From: OFTM382 sp964352615
Lineage (GTDB): Bacteria > Planctomycetota > Phycisphaerae > Phycisphaerales > UBA1924
Direction: 5' to 3'
Length of the DNA: 7,447 bases
NCBI GenBank assembly: GCA_964352615.1
Contig: CAYGSG010000109.1
Location: 1 to 7,447, forward strand
A program made the position numbers and the translations under genes. The notes under the pieces are model-generated. The model worked only from the letters and a program-made list of their open reading frames with translations, did not search any database and was not told where the DNA came from. Below, piece by piece: positions 1 to 5,849 of the stretch (positions are counted from its first letter, which is position 1; each line of letters begins with the position of its first letter).

Positions 1-1
1 G

Positions 2-85
2 CAAACTGCTTCAAACACTGCGGGTACACGCTACGTCAGAGATGAGGACGCTCTAACGAAGCAGGTCTTGCAGTTGCGGGCATGA
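2..85 (+). CDS. C-terminal tail of an ORF running in from the left; possibly a tyrosine recombinase
   Basis: An open frame enters from the left edge and reads 27 codons to a TGA at 83-85. Its last residues include the stretch TAGTRYVRDEDALTKQVLQL. The pattern TxRYxRxED followed by a short amphipathic helix resembles the C-terminal end of phage/XerC-type integrases, after the catalytic Tyr region, but no catalytic residue is visible, so this is an inference from style only. GC at third codon positions is about 56%, which appears lower than in the other genes here and would fit transferred DNA. The frame stops about 95 bp before a truncated tRNA-Leu gene, the usual place for an integrase. It could equally be the tail of an unrelated gene, or a chance open frame. 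Confidence 0.3.
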   Translation, partial: QTASNTAGTRYVRDEDALTKQVLQLRA

Positions 86-161
86 AGTACGGCGGATCGC
101 AGGCGAGTAGCCGAGGATCAAAGCCCCAAGTACTGTATCCAAAACCCACCCAACCCGGCCT

Positions 162-240
162 GCATTGCGCCGGGACGGCCGATTCAAAATCCACTTCTAG
201 AGATAGAGTGGGGGTTCGAGTCCCCCCTCCGGCATTGCGC
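162..240 (+). repeat. 9-bp direct repeat GCATTGCGC bracketing the tRNA piece
   Basis: GCATTGCGC occurs at 162-170 and again at 232-240, where its first three bases are the last bases of the tRNA fragment. The two copies are 70 bp apart and enclose the tRNA 3' half. This could be a remnant of the recombination junction or of a small duplication, or chance. Confidence 0.35.
181..234 (+). tRNA. 3' half of a tRNA-Leu(CAA) gene; 5' half missing (candidate attachment-site remnant)
   Basis: The fragment folds as the 3' part of a class II tRNA. The anticodon loop TTCAAAA (183-189, anticodon CAA at 185-187) is followed by the 3' anticodon-stem strand TCCAC (190-194). The long variable arm is TCTA-GAGA-TAGA (196-207). 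The T arm is GGGGG-TTCGAGT-CCCCC (210-226), and the acceptor 3' strand CTCCGGC (227-233) ends with discriminator A234. CCA is not encoded. The expected 5' anticodon strand GTGGA is not at 178-182 (GCCGA), and no 5' acceptor GCCGGAG or D arm is found upstream in the window. Homology therefore stops at the anticodon stem, a well-known crossover position for integrases that use tRNA genes. With the tRNA on the + strand, the intact copy and the element would lie to the left. An interrupting intron is the alternative. Confidence 0.7.
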
Positions 241-243
241 GCA

Positions 244-1470
244 TCAGCCCGACACGCCCACTGGCGGGTCGATCAGCGGGTACCGCAGGATCGCGGTCGA
301 TGGCATCGGCGGGTGGTTAAGCACCCAGCGGATGCAGTGGAAATCCCGCGCGTCCCAGCCGCAGGCTTCGGTGACCCGGCGGATCAACGCCTCGTAGTTG
401 GGCACTCTCGGCGTAGAAACTTTGCCGCCTAGCCCAAGCTTGCTCAGGTTCGCCTCGCAAGGCAGCCGGTACGAGCGGTCGAAGGCCGTAGGGCCAACAC
501 GCAGGTTGCCGTAGAGTTCGGCCACCGGCGAGAGCGCCTCGGTCAGGTCGCGATGAACGAAGGTATCAAACAACAGCGTCTCGGCTGGCAGCGAGACCGT
601 AGAAAACAGCTCTCCGAAGCGGTTTTCATCGTCGCGATACCTTGGCACGGCGCTGCGTTCGCAGTAGCCGAACAGGCATGTGAAGTCGCCTTGGCGTCCC
701 ACGGGGCCATCGCCGATCTCGTAGATCGAACCATTCCCATGCTCACGCACCGTGATGTCAGGCAGCGCGCCAGCACAGAACTCACGCAGCAGCCATGTGT
801 CGGCATCGCCATGATCGGAGCGATGCTCTGTAAGCGGCTCGCGCAATCGGCCGTCTTCGCGACGTGAGCCGTAATCCTGATACGAGGCGACATGCAGCAA
901 CGGCCATGAAGTCAACGGCCTTAATCTTCGCCCCCCCACAACTCCGCCGACCAGCGTGATGTCGAGCGTGTCGGGTTGGCTTGTACTTGGTGCAAGAAAC
1001 TGCGCCGTGACTCGCGTTTGGGCCTGAATACCCCAAGTCCCGCTGTTACCGCGGAACGCGAGTTCCCGGCTCTTGCGGAGAGGCTCCTGCGAGGTCATCC
1101 CGTCGAGCAGCAGGTCGAACGTGGGTCGATCGCCAGCGTGCTCGGCGATCATTTCCTCGATCGCCTGCGCCGCCGCGCGGACCTTGTCGATCTGTTCGTC
1201 GACCCCGCCTCCCTTGCTCATGGCAGCAAGCAAAATCTCAACTCCCGATCTGCCGGGCAGGAGCGAAGCAGCCTCGAATGCCTCATCGGTCTGGAAGATG
1301 CGAGAAATCTTCCACGTCAGGTTCTTGTTGAGCGAGAACTGGCGAGCGACGTCCTGCGGCCGGTCTGGAGCAGCGCCCGCCGCGGCGTAGAGCTCCAACA
1401 GGGAACCCCTAAGCCCGAGCACAGCCGATCGGCATTGGTTCTCGAAGGTCATCGAATCGGTGGAAAGCAC
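244..1470 (-). CDS. Uncharacterised protein with putative N-terminal helix-turn-helix
   Basis: This is a 408-residue protein that I cannot assign to a named family. The GTG start at 1468-1470 is preceded by GGAG with 6 nt spacing; the next in-frame ATG (1450-1452) has no Shine-Dalgarno sequence, so GTG is preferred. Residues about 37-62 (RPQDVARQFSLNKNLTWKIS and following) look like a helix-turn-helix, and FQTDEAFEAASLLPG follows. Residues about 85-115 form an Ala/Glu-rich, probably helical stretch. The rest is a soluble mixed domain with no transmembrane segment or signal peptide and no catalytic motif I recognise. A DNA-binding sensor or regulator with a large C-terminal domain is one reading. 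Its stop codon lies only 9 bp from the 3' end of the half tRNA, so it sits at the putative element junction on the chromosomal side. Composition is similar to the other genes, with no sign of disruption. Confidence 0.8.
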   Translation of the reverse strand: MLSTDSMTFENQCRSAVLGLRGSLLELYAAAGAAPDRPQDVARQFSLNKNLTWKISRIFQTDEAFEAASLLPGRSGVEILLAAMSKGGGVDEQIDKVRAAAQAIEEMIAEHAGDRPTFDLLLDGMTSQEPLRKSRELAFRGNSGTWGIQAQTRVTAQFLAPSTSQPDTLDITLVGGVVGGRRLRPLTSWPLLHVASYQDYGSRREDGRLREPLTEHRSDHGDADTWLLREFCAGALPDITVREHGNGSIYEIGDGPVGRQGDFTCLFGYCERSAVPRYRDDENRFGELFSTVSLPAETLLFDTFVHRDLTEALSPVAELYGNLRVGPTAFDRSYRLPCEANLSKLGLGGKVSTPRVPNYEALIRRVTEACGWDARDFHCIRWVLNHPPMPSTAILRYPLIDPPVGVSG

Positions 1471-1489
1471 TGTTCGCTCCGCGATTGAA

Positions 1490-1505
1490 CCGCCGTCAAT
1501 GGCGG
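1490..1505. repeat. Small inverted repeat CCGCC-GTCAAT-GGCGG
   Basis: CCGCC (1490-1494) and GGCGG (1501-1505) are separated by six bases, about 20 bp upstream of the GTG start of the minus-strand putative regulator. In the mRNA it could form a 5-bp hairpin just ahead of the ribosome binding site. Its length is close to what chance gives at this GC content. Confidence 0.3.
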
Positions 1506-1545
1506 CTCAAGATCAATCTACGGTGGGTTTGAGCAGCCTGCCAAG

Positions 1546-1572
1546 TTTCCCTCAAAAATTTCCCTAGGGAAA
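1546..1572. promoter_or_regulatory. Candidate operator: 14-bp perfect palindrome plus a third half-site
   Basis: TTTCCCTAGGGAAA (1559-1572) is a perfect 14-bp palindrome. An additional direct copy of the half-site TTTCCCT lies at 1546-1552, exactly 13 bp upstream of the first half of the palindrome. The array sits in the 218-bp divergent region, about 89 bp from the minus-strand GTG and 117 bp from the plus-strand ATG. It could bind a dimeric regulator, possibly the adjacent HTH-like protein acting on its own promoter. That assignment is inference from position and symmetry. Confidence 0.4.
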
Positions 1573-1688
1573 ATGGCGACCGGTAAAACACGCTGTAACT
1601 TGTTGGTATTCAGACGACTGGGTCGGGCGCGGATCGCCCTTCTCGGGTGGAATAGCAGTGACTCGAAATAGAGAAAGAGGACCGTGAG

Positions 1689-2837
1689 ATGATCAACAGA
1701 GCAAGCACCCTGACCGCGCTGGCTGGCCTCGCCATGCTCAGCACCACCGCGTCGGCCCAATTCTGGGCCCTGGGCACGGGCATCGGCCTCTCGTCTGACA
1801 TCAGCAACACCGGCATCGCCACGGGATCTGGTGCTTCAGGAGGCTCCTACTACGCATGGACGCCCACCGGCGGCGCGGCCAACATCGGCGGTGTTTCGGC
1901 GGGCAGCGGAGTAGGCGGTCAGGCCATGATCTCCAACGATGGCCGGTACGTTGGCGGCACCACGTTCAACGCGGATCAGGGCTACCACGAGATGGGCCGT
2001 TACGACATGATGACCGGCATGTGGACCGGCTTCGGCGCGATCCCCGTCATCGGGCAGCAGATTGATGCTGAGGTCTCCAGCGGCTGGAACATCTCAGGCG
2101 ATGGACGACACGTCGTCGGCCTCGGCTGGACCACCGAGGGGACCGCCGACACCCACGCCATGCAGTGGACTGAAGGCGCGGGCATCACCGATCTCGGCTC
2201 GGCGACGGTCGGCAACTCCGCCCGCGCCAACGCCGTCAACTTCGATGGCACCGTCGTTGCGGGCTGGCAAGACGGTGCTGGCCGACAGGGCTCGGTCTGG
2301 GTCAACGGCGTGCAGGAACTCATCACAACCGACACGGCCCAGCCCGCGCAAGAAGCGTTCGCCGTCTCAGACGACGGTCGCTACGCCTCTGGCATGGGCA
2401 TCGGCTCGCGGTTTGGGACCCCCCCCGGCTTTGCCTACCGCTACAACATCGATACCGACACCTACGAGTCGCTGCCCAACCTTGATTCAGGTGCAGCTCG
2501 GTTCATGGCCGGTGCAGCGATGAACGGCGACGGCAGCCTCGTTGGTGGCGGAACGTGGGGCGCTGGCCCGGCCACGTTCGGCACCGCGTTCATCTGGCAA
2601 GAGGGTGTCGGCACCATGACGGTCGGTGAGTACCTTACCAGCGTCGGCGCCAGCTTCGACGAGAGCTTCCACTTTGCCTTCGTCAGCAGCATCTCCGCCG
2701 ACGGCCAGTGGCTCACCGGCTGGGGCAACTTTGGCTCTCCCGCTACCACGCAGACATGGGTGGTCCACATCCCGGCACCCTCGGGCTTTGCGGCCCTCGG
2801 GCTTGCGGGCCTGGCGACCACTCGCCGCCGCCGCTGA
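1689..2837 (+). CDS. Secreted HAF-repeat protein with PEP-CTERM-like C-terminal anchor
   Basis: The 382-residue protein starts at an ATG with AGAGG eight bases upstream (1676-1680). A signal peptide covers residues 1-23: MINR, a hydrophobic core, then TTASA before Gln24. The body is built from about six imperfect repeats centred on S-x-DGR-x-V-x-G, for example ISNDGRYVGG, ISGDGRHVVG, VNFDGTVVAG, VSDDGRYASG, MNGDGSLVGG and ISADGQWLTG. Each is followed by an aromatic strand such as AMQWTEG or AFIWQEG. This matches the HAF/extracellular repeat type, which is predicted to form a beta-propeller-like fold. The C-terminus PAPSG, a short hydrophobic Ala/Leu/Gly stretch and RRRR is a PEP-CTERM-like sorting signal of the kind common in Phycisphaerae, pointing to processing and surface attachment or export by an exosortase-like system. 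The ligand and role are unknown. It is monocistronic, ending at a strong terminator. Confidence 0.88.
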   Translation: MINRASTLTALAGLAMLSTTASAQFWALGTGIGLSSDISNTGIATGSGASGGSYYAWTPTGGAANIGGVSAGSGVGGQAMISNDGRYVGGTTFNADQGYHEMGRYDMMTGMWTGFGAIPVIGQQIDAEVSSGWNISGDGRHVVGLGWTTEGTADTHAMQWTEGAGITDLGSATVGNSARANAVNFDGTVVAGWQDGAGRQGSVWVNGVQELITTDTAQPAQEAFAVSDDGRYASGMGIGSRFGTPPGFAYRYNIDTDTYESLPNLDSGAARFMAGAAMNGDGSLVGGGTWGAGPATFGTAFIWQEGVGTMTVGEYLTSVGASFDESFHFAFVSSISADGQWLTGWGNFGSPATTQTWVVHIPAPSGFAALGLAGLATTRRRR

Positions 2838-2883
2838 TCGCACCGGCTCGATCTGAGCCGCGATACTGCTGGGCACTTATCCA

Positions 2884-2914
2884 GGGACTCGCCCAATGGG
2901 CGGGTCTCTTTTCT
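2884..2914 (+). terminator. Rho-independent terminator after the HAF-repeat gene
   Basis: GACTCGCCC (2886-2894) pairs with GGGCGGGTC (2898-2906) around an AAT loop, nine pairs including one G-T. G2884 and G2885 extend the stem, and the tract TTTTCT follows at 2909-2914. It lies 46 bp after the stop of the plus-strand gene. The reverse orientation has no T tract, so it serves the + strand only. Confidence 0.88.
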
Positions 2915-2935
2915 ATTGAAAACTGGCAAGACTTC

Positions 2936-3232
2936 TCACAGCCGCTGGGCGATCACCTCGGGCAGGCTTGGGATCCACCGGCGGGCGGTCGAGGCATCGA
3001 ACCGCTCGGGCCAGTCGCTCACGCCCGCGTCAAGCAGGGCCTGAAGGATCGCCAACATCACGCAGCTGGGAGCGCTGGTCCCGCCGCTTAGAGCATCGTG
3101 GTCCACCCATGAGAGCAGCACCGTGTGGGTCGAGACGACACAGTCGTGCGCATCGAGCCGAGCCACCCGGTACGACCAGCCGTTGGCTTCTTCGGCCTCA
3201 AGTCCAATTTCGATGCGATCTGCGAGCGACAT
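2936..3232 (-). CDS. Small hypothetical protein (98 aa), conserved-looking
   Basis: The ATG at 3230-3232 has GGAGG four bases upstream (in the minus-strand leader at 3237-3241), so the start is well supported. The protein is soluble, with no signal peptide or membrane segment. Residues about 15-45 look like beta strands (WSYRVARLDAHDCVVSTHTV then LLSWVDHDALSGG). A helix (CVMLAILQALLDAG) and the ending WPERFDASTARRWIPSLPEV follow. The combination SWVDHDxxSGG, then a helix, then P-x-RFDASTxRRWxP, is reminiscent of small uncharacterised bacterial proteins of about 90-110 residues, but I cannot name a family or function. It is transcribed divergently from the ABC permease with only 39 bp between start codons, so each promoter probably lies within or right beside the other gene. 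Confidence 0.75.
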   Translation of the reverse strand: MSLADRIEIGLEAEEANGWSYRVARLDAHDCVVSTHTVLLSWVDHDALSGGTSAPSCVMLAILQALLDAGVSDWPERFDASTARRWIPSLPEVIAQRL

Positions 3233-3271
3233 GCTGCCTCCGATGGCTCCTTCATCGGTAGAGTATCGGCC

Positions 3272-4579
3272 TTGCTGTTGCTCGAAACGATCAAACTGGC
3301 TCTAAACGACCTCCGCCTCCACGCGCTGCGGAGCGTGCTGACCGCGATGGGCATCATCTTCGGTGTCGCGGCGGTCATCACAATGGTCTCGCTGGGCGAG
3401 GGCTCCAAGCGCGAGGTCTTGCTCCAGCTTGAGGTGCTTGGAGCCCGCAACATCATCGTTCGATCGGAGCGACCCGCCGAGGCGGCCAACCAGCAGGGCG
3501 GCCAGCAGCGGAGCTTCATCAACCGCTACGGCATCACACGCGACGACTTCGACGTGGTGGTCACAAACTTTCCCAATGCCGAGGCCATCGTGCCGCTCAA
3601 GGCCGTTGGAAGCCAGATCCTGCGTGGCAGCCTCGCCAAGACCAGCCAGGCCTTCGGCACGACGCCTGATCTGCCACGGGTTGCGGGCATCCGCGTCGCC
3701 CGGGGCATCTACATCAACGATGCGCACATGACCGACGAGGCGATGGTCGCGGTACTCGGAGCGGAAGTGGCCCGGCAGTTCTTTCCCGCCGAGGACCCGA
3801 TCGGTCAGACCATCCGCATCGATGAAAAAGCCCTGACCATCATCGGCGTGCTGCACCCCGTGGGTCTGGCCAACGGCGCTGGCGGGGCGTTGATCGGCCG
3901 TGACCTGAACCTTGACATGCACCTTCCCATCACGACCGCCAAGGCGGTCTTCGGGGACACGATCGTTCGGCGGGAATCGGGCTCCTTCTCCGGCGCCGAG
4001 ATCGAGATTTCGGAGATATACCTCACGAGCCCGAGCCGGGACACCGTGCTCAGTGACGGCGGCCGACTCAAGCGGATCATGGAAATCCGCCACCCCGGCA
4101 TGACCGACCTCACCACGGTCGTGCCCTACGAGTTGCTCGAACAGGCCCGTCGAACCGCGACCACCTTTACCCTCGTGTTCGGTACGATCGCAGGAATCGC
4201 CCTTCTGGTGGGCGGCATCGGGATCATGAACATCATGCTCGCCACGGTGCAGGAACGCATCCGCGAGATCGGCATCCGCCGGGCGATGGGCGCGACTCGC
4301 CAGCACATTCTCGTGCAGTTCATCATCGAGACCGGCGTGATCAGCGCCATCGGTGGGCTGCTGGGCATCGGGCTTGGCGTCGGGCTCTCGCTCGTGCTTC
4401 CCAAACTCTCCGAGTGGGGCCTGCTCGGCCGGGGCGACATGTCGTTCGCCACCCAGATAACCCCCTGGTCGATCGGGGTCGCCTTCGGCGTGGCGACCGC
4501 TGTAGGCCTAATGGCTGGTCTCTACCCGGCGATTCAGGCCGCGAGGCACGACCCCATTGTCGCGCTTCGGCACGACTGA
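3272..4579 (+). CDS. MacB/FtsX-family ABC transporter permease
   Basis: This is an integral inner-membrane permease of the type VII (MacB-like) ABC class, which couples cytoplasmic ATP hydrolysis to movements of a periplasmic domain for export or lipoprotein/peptide handling. From the TTG at 3272 it is 435 residues. TM1 spans about 22-42 (LTAMGIIFGVAAVITMVSLG). A large periplasmic MacB_PCD-like domain covers about 44-295. TM2-4 lie near 297-325, 350-375 and 397-420. The C-terminus GLYPAIQAARHDPIVALRHD is the characteristic FtsX-domain ending. An in-frame ATG at 3125 would add 49 residues, but that stretch is antisense to the well-supported small gene and does not look like a permease N-terminus. 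TTG 3272 with GGTAGAG eight bases upstream, or TTG 3278, fits the family better. No ATPase (Walker A/B) or membrane-fusion gene is adjacent, so partners must be elsewhere. Confidence 0.88.
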   Translation: MLLLETIKLALNDLRLHALRSVLTAMGIIFGVAAVITMVSLGEGSKREVLLQLEVLGARNIIVRSERPAEAANQQGGQQRSFINRYGITRDDFDVVVTNFPNAEAIVPLKAVGSQILRGSLAKTSQAFGTTPDLPRVAGIRVARGIYINDAHMTDEAMVAVLGAEVARQFFPAEDPIGQTIRIDEKALTIIGVLHPVGLANGAGGALIGRDLNLDMHLPITTAKAVFGDTIVRRESGSFSGAEIEISEIYLTSPSRDTVLSDGGRLKRIMEIRHPGMTDLTTVVPYELLEQARRTATTFTLVFGTIAGIALLVGGIGIMNIMLATVQERIREIGIRRAMGATRQHILVQFIIETGVISAIGGLLGIGLGVGLSLVLPKLSEWGLLGRGDMSFATQITPWSIGVAFGVATAVGLMAGLYPAIQAARHDPIVALRHD

Positions 4580-4643
4580 GCCGAACCATCTGCACCCCAA
4601 CCCACCGAGCACCGCGCCGCACAAGGCACTGATTGGCCACGCC

Positions 4644-4674
4644 AAAAAAAGGGCGAACCGTGCGGCTCGCCCTT
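4644..4674 (-). terminator. Rho-independent terminator of infC
   Basis: Read on the minus strand, AAGGGCGAGCC pairs with GGTTCGCCCTT around a GCAC loop, giving 11 pairs with one G-U, and is followed directly by a run of T (the A tract at 4644-4650 on the + strand). It lies about 30 bp beyond the infC stop. On the + strand there is no T tract after the stem, so it is not an evident terminator for the converging permease gene. Confidence 0.93.
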
Positions 4675-4703
4675 GAAAGTTCACTCAGATTGTTTGCCAG
4701 CGG

Positions 4704-5522
<819 letters not shown>

Positions 5523-5529
5523 ATTTAGG

Positions 5530-5535
5530 CTCCTT
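5530..5535 (-). promoter_or_regulatory. Shine-Dalgarno sequence that decides the infC AUU start
   Basis: On the minus strand AAGGAG, a full anti-SD match, is followed by CCTAAAT and then ATT CGA GGC in the infC frame. No comparable site precedes the ATG at 5462, where the sequence is CGCGTCAACCAC. The placement strongly favours initiation at the ATT. Confidence 0.8.
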
Positions 5536-5849
5536 GCAAGCGGCCACCAACCGCTGCGAACCGAACACCGGCTGCAACGCGGGGCTGAGATGGATCTGGG
5601 TTGGCAAATGCAGGACGGCTCATGACCCGGCGCGCTCGTACAGCCTCGGCGTGTGCTTGCTTGGCTGTGGGCGGGTCGTGGTCATCGTGCCTGCTGGCTC
5701 CGTCTGCGTTCACTATCAGCGATTGCTGTCAATCGCTATCGGTCATTGCGGGCTACGGCTCAAGCCCGCTCGCCCGCGATCGGGCTCCATAAGGGTATTC
5801 GATCGAGACCCGGCGAGCAAGAGGATTTCGACCAGAGCCCACCGCTCGG
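5536..5849. other. Gene-free spacer between the kinase gene and infC (infC leader region)
   Basis: About 314 bp on the minus strand separate the kinase stop from the infC ribosome binding site. Short open frames exist in several phases but none has a convincing ribosome binding site or protein-like sequence. I see no tRNA and no clear T-tract terminator after the kinase, so read-through into infC is possible. The region holds one distinct stem-loop (5718-5737). An exact TTGACA on the minus strand (5732 to 5727) lies about 205 bp before the infC start, but the sequence 17 bp further on (ACGCAG) is not a recognisable -10 element. A CG-rich partial inverted repeat (AGCCCG ... CGGGCT) lies near 5764-5787. 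Confidence 0.5.
5718..5737. repeat. Perfect 8-bp stem-loop AGCGATTG-CTGT-CAATCGCT
   Basis: AGCGATTG (5718-5725) and CAATCGCT (5730-5737) are perfectly complementary around a four-base loop, within the spacer upstream of infC. No T tract follows on either strand, so it is not a standard terminator. It could be a protein-binding dyad or an RNA hairpin in the infC leader. Confidence 0.55.

Noticed and set aside
1..180. Group I intron interrupting the tRNA-Leu
   Set aside because: I could not find the conserved R and S core elements (such as GACTA/ATAGTCC-type pairing). The base before the 3' half does not fit a usual anticodon-loop insertion with a terminal G. Not fully excluded, because the left part is outside the window.
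100..234. 3' end of a tmRNA (ssrA), because of the GGGGGTTCGAGTCCCCC arm near a run of unassigned sequence
   Set aside because: The bases before the T arm form a leucine-type anticodon loop, stem strand and class II variable arm, which tmRNA lacks, and no tag-peptide reading frame or pseudoknot pattern was seen.
3125..3271. N-terminal extension of the permease from the ATG at 3125
   Set aside because: It overlaps a minus-strand gene that has its own good ribosome binding site, and the extension has no similarity to permease N-termini.
3302..4306. 334-codon open frame on the minus strand
   Set aside because: It is entirely antisense to the permease, has low-complexity His/Asp/Gly-rich composition typical of a mirror frame in GC-rich DNA, and contains no recognisable domain.
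5525..5713. 62-codon minus-strand ORF in the infC leader
   Set aside because: There is no ribosome binding site, the sequence is not protein-like, and it would overlap the infC ribosome binding site. Treated as chance.
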